From UBA2883 sp964017965 (GTDB lineage Bacteria; Cyanobacteriota; Vampirovibrionia; Gastranaerophilales; Gastranaerophilaceae), in assembly GCA_964017965.1 (NCBI GenBank), contig CAXHNV010000001.1, positions 124,001-188,000 of the forward strand: 64,000 nt of DNA. The letters run 5' to 3'. The notes under the pieces are model-generated. The model was not told the origin of the DNA. It did not search any database and saw only the letters and a program-made list of their open reading frames with translations. The position numbers were made by a program, and so were the translations under genes. Position 1 is the first letter of the stretch. Every line of letters begins with the position of its first letter. Of this stretch, positions 53,369 to 60,698 are shown piece after piece.

Positions 53369-54694
53369 ATGGAAACAATTCTTGCATTTGCGCAAAGTAA
53401 TGCTTTGTTTATCTCAACAGCAATACTTATTCTTGCGTATGTATTCATTGCGACCGAAAAAATTCCTAAAGTTACAGTAGCACTTGTAGGTGCATCTTTA
53501 ACATTACTATTGGGATTATTAGGTCAAAACTTAAAAGTTAACGGCGAATTTGCCCACGACTATTTTATCAACTTCGTTGATTTTAACGTAATCTTTTTAT
53601 TAGTATCTATGATGATTATCGTTAGTATCGCAACCAGAAGCGGCATGTTTACATGGGTTGCAACTGAAATGCTTAGAAAAACAAAAGGTCATCCAAAAAC
53701 AACTTTGTTCTGCTTAGCATTATTTACAGCAATAGCATCAGCGTTTTTGGATAACGTAACAACTGTTATTTTAATCATGCCTATAACATTTGTTATAGCT
53801 GAAAAATTAGATATCAATCCAATTCCGTTTTTGATTGTAGAAATTTTAGCATCAAACATAGGTGGTACAGCAACCTTAATCGGTGACCCGCCAAATATCA
53901 TCATAGGCAGCGCTGCAGGTCTATCATTCATGGACTTCATCAATGAATTAACCGGGATTGTAGCACTTATATTATTGGTTGTTACAGGTGTAATGATTTT
54001 CGCGTTCAGAAAACTTATGAAAACAACACCGGAAAGAATGGCAGAAGTTGCAAACCTTGATAACTCACACACAATCACAGACAAAGGCTTGATGATTCGT
54101 TCATTAACAGTCTTAGGTCTTGTTATCTTAGGTTTTGTAACACACGATATTACACATATCCAAACAAGTGTATGTGCAATGGCAGGTGCCAGCTTCTTGT
54201 TGTTGTTTGAAAAACCAAACGATATCTTAACAGATGTAGAATGGAGCACTATCTTCTTCTTCATCGGTTTATTCGTAATCATCGGCGGATTCGAGCATGC
54301 CGGCGGCATCGAAATCATGGCAAAATGGTTAATCGATATCACTCACGGTTCACAAACGTTAGCTTCTATGGTAATCCTCTGGGGCTCAGGAATCTTGTCA
54401 GGTATAATCGATAATATTCCGTATACAGCAACCATGACTCCAATGATAGCAGAAATTTCAACCAAAATGGGTTCAGAATTCGTTCAACCTCTATGGTGGA
54501 GTTTGTCATTAGGAGCATGCCTTGGCGGTAACATGACAATCATTGGTGCCGCAGCTAACGTTATCGTTTCAGAAACTTCAGCTGCAAAAGGTCACCCTAT
54601 TGAGTTCATGAAGTTCTTAAAATACGGTGTTACAGCAATGTTAATATCGTTGATTTTATCATCAGCATATATTTACTTAAGATTCTTACATTAA
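53369..54694 (+). CDS. ArsB/NhaD-type (SLC13-like) anion or Na+/H+ transporter
   Basis: The 441-residue protein has about eleven hydrophobic helices and the ion-transporter superfamily motifs: SAFLDNVTTVILIMPITFVIA, GGTATLIGDPPNIIIGSAAG, and the inverted-repeat copy SGIIDNIPYTATMTPMI with GACLGGNMTIIGAAANVI. These duplicated DN and GGNxT blocks mark the ArsB/NhaD/CitMHS group. Substrate (arsenite, Na+, dicarboxylate) cannot be told from sequence, and no arsenic genes are nearby. AAAGGGAG precedes the ATG. It ends at a strong terminator. Confidence 0.85.
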   Translation: METILAFAQSNALFISTAILILAYVFIATEKIPKVTVALVGASLTLLLGLLGQNLKVNGEFAHDYFINFVDFNVIFLLVSMMIIVSIATRSGMFTWVATEMLRKTKGHPKTTLFCLALFTAIASAFLDNVTTVILIMPITFVIAEKLDINPIPFLIVEILASNIGGTATLIGDPPNIIIGSAAGLSFMDFINELTGIVALILLVVTGVMIFAFRKLMKTTPERMAEVANLDNSHTITDKGLMIRSLTVLGLVILGFVTHDITHIQTSVCAMAGASFLLLFEKPNDILTDVEWSTIFFFIGLFVIIGGFEHAGGIEIMAKWLIDITHGSQTLASMVILWGSGILSGIIDNIPYTATMTPMIAEISTKMGSEFVQPLWWSLSLGACLGGNMTIIGAAANVIVSETSAAKGHPIEFMKFLKYGVTAMLISLILSSAYIYLRFLH

Positions 54695-54705
54695 GAAATA
54701 TATTA

Positions 54706-54740
54706 AGAAGAGGGGCGGTTTATCAAACCGCCCCTCTTTT
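54706..54740 (+). terminator. Terminator of the transporter gene
   Basis: AGAGGGGCGGTTT/AAACCGCCCCTCT, 13 pairs with a three-base loop and T tail. Confidence 0.95.
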
Positions 54741-54744
54741 AGTT

Positions 54745-55036
54745 TTAACAACTGTTTTCAGACTTTAAAAAATATTAATATTAAGAATGTAAAAAATACA
54801 ATTATTTTTAACAAAGATTAATAATCGCCCAAAGCCCCATATATCACAATTAAAAAAATATCTACTAGAAACTAAAAAAATCATCCAAAAAGTTGACTTT
54901 ACACAGGAGGAAATTAACGCTACAATATAACAAGAACGGAAGTTGATATTTAATAAAAATGGTTACTATATTAACAGTCAGCAACTAAGAGTGTGTAATC
55001 AAAATTTTGGGAAGACTTGGAGGTTTTTTAGATATT
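54745..55036 (+). promoter_or_regulatory. nrdD upstream region and promoter
   Basis: This gap of about 300 bases is AT-rich and non-coding. TTTACA (54898-54903), 17 bases, TACAAT (54921-54926) is a good promoter, giving a leader of about 100 bases. I looked for paired NrdR boxes and saw no convincing pair. No other gene is evident. Confidence 0.6.
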
Positions 55037-57325
55037 ATGAATGAAACAACAAAGAGGGAAGAAAGTGTTGTAGGATTTGATAAGTCAGCAGGTAACATGA
55101 CTAATACAATAAAGGGAGCAACCGTGAAAGTAAATGCAGAACAAATTCAATCACAAAATACAGTAGGTCAAATCATAGATTTCTGCCCTAAAATTTCTAC
55201 CAACAACATTAAAATTGTTAAAAAAGACGGAACTTTAGAAAACTATGATGTATCTAAAGTAGTTATTGCAATTAAAAAATCAGCGGATAGAATGATTATC
55301 AAACTAACCGATGAAGAAATTGAAAAAATTTGTAATATCGTTAATAAAAGTGTTGTAAGCTTTGGCAGCGACAGAATTGAAATCATCAAGATTCACAGCA
55401 TTGTAGAAAGCGCTCTTGAAGATGTTAATCCTAAAGTTGCTAAAAGTTACAGAGATTACAGAAACTACAAGATAGACTTCGTTACTATGTTAGACAAAGT
55501 ATTTCAAGAATCACAAAGAATTATGTACATTGGCGACAAAGAAAATGCCAATGCTGATTCAGCGTTAGTTTCTACAAAGAGAAGCTTAATCTTCAACGAA
55601 TTAAACAAAGAATTATACAAAAAGTTCTTCTTATCAGTAGATGAGCTTCAAGCAATCAGAGACGGTTATATCTACATCCACGATATGTCTGCAAGACGTG
55701 ACACTATGAACTGTTGTTTATTTGACGTAGCGTCAGTTCTTAAAGGCGGATTTGAAATGGGTAACATCTGGTACAACGAACCAAAATCATTGGATGTTGC
55801 GTTTGATGTAATCGGTGATATCGTAATGGCAGCAGCTAGTCAACAATACGGCGGTTTTACAGTTGCAGAAGTTGACAAGATTCTTGCGCCTTATGCAGAA
55901 AAAACTTATGAAAGACAATATAACAGATACTTATGTTTAGGTCTGTCTTTTGAAAAAGCAAGAGAAGCAGCTTTAGAAGATGTTAAAAAAGATTATGATC
56001 AAGGTTTCCAAGGTTGGGAATACAAGTTCAACACTGTAGCATCTTCAAGAGGGGATTATCCGTTCATCACAGTTTCTACAGGTTTAGGAACAAGTGAGTT
56101 TGAAAAAATGGCAACATTATCAATGTTGAAAATCAGACAGGGCGGACAAGGTAAAAAAGAATGTAAAAAACCTGTATTATTCCCTAAAATAGTATTCTTA
56201 TACGACGAAAACCTACACGGTGACGGTAAAGTTTCAGAAGACTTGTTCCACGCAGGTGTAGAATGTTCAAGAAAAACAATGTATCCTGACTGGTTATCTT
56301 TAACCGGTGAAGGTTATGTTGCAAGCATGTACAAAAAGTACGGTAAGATTGTTTCACCTATGGGCTGCAGAGCGTTCTTATCACCTTGGTACGAAAGAGG
56401 CGGTATGCACCCTGCTGATGAAAACGACGAACCAATCTTTGTTGGTCGTTTCAACATCGGTGCTATCAGCTTACACTTACCAATGATTTATGCTAAAGCT
56501 AAGAAAGAAAGCAGAGATTTCTACGAAGTTCTTGATTACTATATGGAACTTATCAGAGGTCTTCATATCAGAACTTATGATTATCTTGGTGAAATGAAAG
56601 CTTCAGTAAACCCTCTTGCATTCTGCGAAGGCGGTTTCTTAGGCGGACATTTAGGTATCCACGATAAAATCAGACCTCTATTGAAGTCTGCAACAGCATC
56701 TTTCGGTATTACAGCTTTGAATGAATTACAAGAACTTCATAACGGTAAATCATTAGTTGAAGACGGTGAGTTTGCTATTGAAGTTATGGAATACATCAAC
56801 AAGAAAGTTAACGAATTCAAAGAAGAAGACGGTTGGTTATACGCTCTTTACGGAACACCTGCTGAAAACCTTTGCGGTTTACAGGTTAAACAATTCCGTA
56901 AGAAATTCGGTGTAGTATCAAACGTTTCTGATAAACCTTATGTATCAAATTCATTCCACTGTCATGTTTCAGAGGATATTACACCTATTGAAAAACAAGA
57001 CTGTGAAAAACGTTTCTGGGATTTGATGAACGGCGGTAAAATCCAGTATGTAAAATACCCTATCAACTACAACAAAAAAGCTGTAGAAACTCTTCTAAAA
57101 AGAGCAATGGATATGGGATTCTATGAAGGTGTGAACCTTGCATTGTCATACTGTGATGATTGCGGTCACCAAGAACTTGATATGGATGTTTGTCCTAAGT
57201 GCGGTTCTAAGAACCTTACAAAGATTGACCGTATGAACGGCTATCTTGCATATTCAAGAGTAAAAGGTGATTCCAGATTAGCTGCTCACAAAATGGAAGA
57301 GATTAAAGACAGAAAGAGTATGTGA
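55037..57325 (+). CDS. nrdD: Anaerobic ribonucleoside-triphosphate reductase
   Basis: The class III reductase (762 residues from this start) makes dNTPs without oxygen. An ATP-cone regulatory domain lies near the N terminus (KIVKKDGTLENYDVSKVVIA). The barrel holds the active-site region (RDTMNCCLFDVA and MGCRAFLSPW). A zinc site has two CxxC pairs (CDDCGHQE, CPKCGSK), and the glycyl-radical loop is RMNGYLAYSR. The start is ambiguous: ATG 55037 has TTGGAGG 13 bases upstream, while GTG 55124 has an excellent AAAGGGAG six bases upstream and still includes the ATP cone. nrdG overlaps its stop. Confidence 0.95.
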   Translation: MNETTKREESVVGFDKSAGNMTNTIKGATVKVNAEQIQSQNTVGQIIDFCPKISTNNIKIVKKDGTLENYDVSKVVIAIKKSADRMIIKLTDEEIEKICNIVNKSVVSFGSDRIEIIKIHSIVESALEDVNPKVAKSYRDYRNYKIDFVTMLDKVFQESQRIMYIGDKENANADSALVSTKRSLIFNELNKELYKKFFLSVDELQAIRDGYIYIHDMSARRDTMNCCLFDVASVLKGGFEMGNIWYNEPKSLDVAFDVIGDIVMAAASQQYGGFTVAEVDKILAPYAEKTYERQYNRYLCLGLSFEKAREAALEDVKKDYDQGFQGWEYKFNTVASSRGDYPFITVSTGLGTSEFEKMATLSMLKIRQGGQGKKECKKPVLFPKIVFLYDENLHGDGKVSEDLFHAGVECSRKTMYPDWLSLTGEGYVASMYKKYGKIVSPMGCRAFLSPWYERGGMHPADENDEPIFVGRFNIGAISLHLPMIYAKAKKESRDFYEVLDYYMELIRGLHIRTYDYLGEMKASVNPLAFCEGGFLGGHLGIHDKIRPLLKSATASFGITALNELQELHNGKSLVEDGEFAIEVMEYINKKVNEFKEEDGWLYALYGTPAENLCGLQVKQFRKKFGVVSNVSDKPYVSNSFHCHVSEDITPIEKQDCEKRFWDLMNGGKIQYVKYPINYNKKAVETLLKRAMDMGFYEGVNLALSYCDDCGHQELDMDVCPKCGSKNLTKIDRMNGYLAYSRVKGDSRLAAHKMEEIKDRKSM

Positions 57326-57813
57326 TGAACTACCATAACATAACTACAGATGATATGTTAAACGGTGACGGTTTAAGGGTTGTCTTGTGGGTAGCAGGCT
57401 GCAACCATTACTGCAAACACTGTCATAACCCTGAAACATGGGATGTTGGCGGCGGGTTACCGTTTGATGAAGAGGCTGAAAAAGAGTTGTTTGAAAAACT
57501 AGGCGCTTCTTATATCTCAGGTATAACTTTCAGCGGCGGAGACCCTTTTCATCCATTTAACCGTTCAGAAGTGTTCAGACTTATTAAAAAAACACGCGAA
57601 CTCTATCCTGAAAAGACTATCTGGTTATACACCGGTTATAGCTGGGAAGAGATTCATCATCTTGACGGTTTGCAAGATATTGACGTACTTTGTGAAGGCG
57701 AATTCATTGAAGAACTTAAAGACGCTAATATCCATTGGGTTGGAAGTTCTAACCAGAGAGTTATTGATGTTAAGCAAACTCTAAGTACAGGAAATATCGT
57801 TTTACACGAATAA
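57325..57813 (+). CDS. nrdG: Anaerobic RNR-activating radical SAM protein
   Basis: The 162-residue activase generates the glycyl radical on NrdD. The radical SAM cluster motif CNHYCKHCHNPETW (C-x3-C-x2-C) and the SAM-binding GGDPF are present. The ATG overlaps the nrdD stop (TGATG), showing coupled translation; a GTG one codon earlier is possible but less likely. A terminator follows. Confidence 0.96.
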   Translation: MNYHNITTDDMLNGDGLRVVLWVAGCNHYCKHCHNPETWDVGGGLPFDEEAEKELFEKLGASYISGITFSGGDPFHPFNRSEVFRLIKKTRELYPEKTIWLYTGYSWEEIHHLDGLQDIDVLCEGEFIEELKDANIHWVGSSNQRVIDVKQTLSTGNIVLHE

Positions 57814-57818
57814 ATAAC

Positions 57819-57850
57819 AAAAAAGACGAGGTTAAAAACCTCGTCTTTTT
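57819..57850. terminator. Bidirectional terminator between nrdG and ferredoxin
   Basis: GACGAGGTT/AACCTCGTC stem flanked by A and T runs, serving the convergent genes. Confidence 0.9.
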
Positions 57851-57867
57851 ACATTTCTGTATAATAA

Positions 57868-58044
57868 TTATTCAACGATGATAGCTTGAACAGGGCAAGA
57901 ATCAGCAGCTTCTTTAACGCAATCTTCGTTATCAGCAACAGCAGATTCGTTAACAACAGCTTTGTCTTCTACTGAAAATACAGCGTCACAAATTGATTCA
58001 CATGCACCACATGCTATACAAGAATCTTCAACTTTTACGTTCAT
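57868..58044 (-). CDS. Single-cluster [4Fe-4S] ferredoxin
   Basis: A 58-residue ferredoxin, too short for some gene callers. It has CIACGACESIC near the N terminus (cluster cysteines 9, 12, 15 plus Cys19) and SCPVQAI near the C terminus (Cys50 as fourth ligand). Cys19 and Cys42 are placed to form the disulfide that replaces the second cluster, as in Desulfovibrio/Thermotoga-type ferredoxins. It is strongly acidic. A minus-strand AAGGAG lies before the ATG. Being next to nrdDG, it could feed electrons to NrdG (inference). Confidence 0.92.
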   Translation of the reverse strand: MNVKVEDSCIACGACESICDAVFSVEDKAVVNESAVADNEDCVKEAADSCPVQAIIVE

Positions 58045-58112
58045 CTTATTTCTCCTTTTTTATTTCTATCAACCGCCAACGACGATTGCATGTTTAGTAT
58101 ATAACAAAACTT

Positions 58113-59291
58113 TTAAAATATCCACTCTGTTACAACATCTGCAATATTATCAAAACCTTGTATTAAACCAAGGTCTTTTGGTTCAATATTCTTGTGATAA
58201 TAGAGTACCGGAACAAACTCTCTTGTATGGTCTGTACCTTTAACTGTCGGGTCACAGCCGTGGTCTGCTGTAATAACCAACAAATCGTCATCACTCATCT
58301 CATCAATAAATTTTGCAACATAAGTGTCGATTTCTTCGATTGCTTTACCATAGCCTGCAGGGTCGTTTCTGTGACCGAAAAGCATATCTGTATCAACAAG
58401 GTTAGTAAATATTATTGATTTGTTTGGTTCAAATTTTTCAACAGATTCGTATCTGATTTTATCCAAATCGAGCTCATTTTTAATAGCTTGCAATGTCAAA
58501 TCAAGTCCTTCTTTATTTGAACCGGTATGGATAGCGTGGGTAATACCGGCTTTTGAGAAAATATCTTCAATCTTACCGATACCGACAACTTCGCCGCCTG
58601 AAGCTTTGACTCTGTCTAAAATAGTTTCACCTGTAGGTTCAACAGAGTAATCGCGTCTGTCTTTACCGATTCTTGTCGGTTTTCCGTCAATAACTTTGTA
58701 TGGACGAGCGATAACTCTTGATACATGGTAATTACCTTCATCCAGCAAACGACGGGCAATTACGCACCAATCGTATAAAGTTTCAAGCGGGATAAGGTCT
58801 GTATCAACAGCGATTTGATAAACACTGTCAGCACTTGTATATACAATCGGGAACTTCGTTTTTTGATGTTCATCGTTAAGCTGTTCAATTATTGCAGTAC
58901 CGCTTGCGGGAATATTTGCTAATATACCGCCGCATTTAGTTTCTTCAATAAACTTGTCAATAAGTTCTTTTGGGAATCCGTTCGGAAAGGTTGCAAACGG
59001 TTTTTCGGAAACAAGACCTGCAATCTCCCAGTGACCTGTTGTAGTATCTTTACCTTTTGATTTTTCTTGCATTGTTCCATATTGACCTATAGGAGATTCA
59101 ACAGCTTCAATCCCTTCAAACTCTTGAATTCTGCCTAAACCAAGCTTTGCCATATTAGGAGCTTTCAACCCTTTATTAAACGCACAAACATTTTTAAGGG
59201 TATTACATTCTTTAACATCGTTAAACTCTGCATAATCAGGCATAGCGCCAATACCCATTGAATCAATAACTACAATAATTGCTCTTTTCAT
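58113..59291 (-). CDS. deoB: Phosphopentomutase
   Basis: The 392-residue alkaline-phosphatase-superfamily enzyme interconverts (deoxy)ribose-1- and -5-phosphate. Metal-binding motifs are VVIDSMGIGAMPD at the start, KGKDTTTGHWEI with the phosphorylated Thr, and the C-terminal TADHGCDPTVKGTDHTRE. AAAGG is the ribosome-binding site. It follows upp on the minus strand by 15 bases, forming a nucleoside/pyrimidine salvage pair. Confidence 0.97.
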   Translation of the reverse strand: MKRAIIVVIDSMGIGAMPDYAEFNDVKECNTLKNVCAFNKGLKAPNMAKLGLGRIQEFEGIEAVESPIGQYGTMQEKSKGKDTTTGHWEIAGLVSEKPFATFPNGFPKELIDKFIEETKCGGILANIPASGTAIIEQLNDEHQKTKFPIVYTSADSVYQIAVDTDLIPLETLYDWCVIARRLLDEGNYHVSRVIARPYKVIDGKPTRIGKDRRDYSVEPTGETILDRVKASGGEVVGIGKIEDIFSKAGITHAIHTGSNKEGLDLTLQAIKNELDLDKIRYESVEKFEPNKSIIFTNLVDTDMLFGHRNDPAGYGKAIEEIDTYVAKFIDEMSDDDLLVITADHGCDPTVKGTDHTREFVPVLYYHKNIEPKDLGLIQGFDNIADVVTEWIF

Positions 59292-59306
59292 ATATTTTAC
59301 CTTTCA

Positions 59307-59969
59307 TTACTTTTCTACAACAGTATTAAATATTCTGTCACCGGCATCACCCATACCCGGAACGATGTAACCGTGCTCGTTTAATCTTTCATCGACTGCA
59401 GCCGTTATAATCTCAATATCAGGAAACTCTTTTTGGATAAGTTCAATACCTTGCGGAGCTGCAATTATATTTATACATTTGATATTCTTGATAGGAATAT
59501 TTTTATCTGCATAAAGTTTAATAGCTTCTAACATTGAATTCCCTGTTGCAAGCATCGGGTCAGTGATATAAACAAAGAATTTTTCAGGGTTTGGAGTAGC
59601 CATAGGCACTTTGTTATAATACCAGACAGGCTTTAGAGTTGTTTCATCTCTATACATCCCTATATGTCTGATACAAGCGTCCGGAAGAATATCGATAGCT
59701 TCATCCGTAAAGATAAGTCCTGCTCTTAAGATTGGCGAGATGATAATTGTTATATCGGAATCAATATCTTTTGAAACACATTTTGTAACAGGAGTTTCAA
59801 TCTCTCTATCTACAAGCGGGAGGTTCTTTGAAGCCTCATATAACAATACTCTTGTAATCTTTCTGGCTGCAATACGTACCCCTTGTGAATCAGTATTTTT
59901 GTTTCTCATAGTACATAAACTCTGACAGATTACAGGGTTATCAATAATTTTTACTTTCTCTTTGTTCAT
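59307..59969 (-). CDS. upp: Uracil phosphoribosyltransferase
   Basis: The 220-residue type I PRTase converts uracil and PRPP to UMP. The PRPP loop DPMLATGNSMLEAI and the C-terminal uracil-binding YIVPGMGDAGDRIFNT are clear. It is about ten residues longer than E. coli Upp at the N terminus. AGGAATAG precedes the ATG, two bases after the MCE gene. With deoB it forms a salvage operon. Confidence 0.96.
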   Translation of the reverse strand: MNKEKVKIIDNPVICQSLCTMRNKNTDSQGVRIAARKITRVLLYEASKNLPLVDREIETPVTKCVSKDIDSDITIIISPILRAGLIFTDEAIDILPDACIRHIGMYRDETTLKPVWYYNKVPMATPNPEKFFVYITDPMLATGNSMLEAIKLYADKNIPIKNIKCINIIAAPQGIELIQKEFPDIEIITAAVDERLNEHGYIVPGMGDAGDRIFNTVVEK

Positions 59970-59971
59970 AA

Positions 59972-60634
59972 CTATTCCTTATTAACCTTTTCCAAAACTT
60001 TTCTAAAACCTTCCATACTCTTAGAAGAATTATCCAGCCAGTTATTTGAGTAGTGAATAAACTGCATAGATTCATTAAAACTGCTGGTTTCAGGAGCCAT
60101 TTCTATACTATTAACTTCCGCTCCAAAATTAGAAACCGCGTATATTATATTCATAAGAGTTTTATACATTTGATAGAGCAAGGTCCACGCATCACGCAAG
60201 CGTTTTGGGCGTTCTACGAGAAAATAATCATTATTTCCGACCAAAAGCTCGTGGTTAATCATCTTATCAGAATCCGGCGGATAAAGCTCTAATGATTTGG
60301 AACCGCCTAATCCATACATTTCAACAGTTGCAAGCGTATTTTTAGGAAGATGTACAGACCTGTCTGTGATTTTAAACTTCACAAGTATGACATCCTCTTT
60401 AATAATTTTTGTCTTAGTAACATAACCGATAGGAACACCCATAAGATGAACCGGCGAACCAACTATAAGACCATAAACATCAGGTAGATAGATTTTATGT
60501 GATTCAAAACTATCATTATATTTAATAACAGATACTATACCCAGTGTTAAAACAATCAGTAAGATAGATAACCAGATTAGTAACTCAACTCTTCTTAACT
60601 TTGATGTACGATTTTTTCTATCTTCTTTTTGCAT
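59972..60634 (-). CDS. MCE/MlaD-family lipid-transport protein
   Basis: The 220-residue protein has one N-terminal membrane helix (about 20-40, LLIWLSILLIVLTLGIVSVI) and one MCE domain (about 48-125; KIYLPDVYGLIVGSPVHLMGVPIGYV is the signature). A helical tail follows. MlaD hexamers carry phospholipid between membranes, with MlaE/MlaF in the inner membrane; none of those partners is here, only upp and deoB. Presence of MCE implies an outer membrane. No ribosome-binding site; TGCTAAAAT ends six bases before the ATG. Confidence 0.88.
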   Translation of the reverse strand: MQKEDRKNRTSKLRRVELLIWLSILLIVLTLGIVSVIKYNDSFESHKIYLPDVYGLIVGSPVHLMGVPIGYVTKTKIIKEDVILVKFKITDRSVHLPKNTLATVEMYGLGGSKSLELYPPDSDKMINHELLVGNNDYFLVERPKRLRDAWTLLYQMYKTLMNIIYAVSNFGAEVNSIEMAPETSSFNESMQFIHYSNNWLDNSSKSMEGFRKVLEKVNKE

Positions 60635-60640
60635 AGTTTA

Positions 60641-60646
60641 ATTTTA
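60641..60646 (-). promoter_or_regulatory. Extended -10 (TAAAAT) of the MCE gene
   Basis: TGC-TAAAAT, six bases, ATG; leaderless transcript predicted. Confidence 0.45.
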
Positions 60647-60698
60647 GCAAAAATTTCGACATACAACAAGTTAATTATTTATAACTTAGATTATCAAA

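Noticed and set aside
54745..55006. NrdR boxes upstream of nrdD
   Set aside because: Only weak ACTATATTA-like sequence near 54965 and no second box at the proper spacing.
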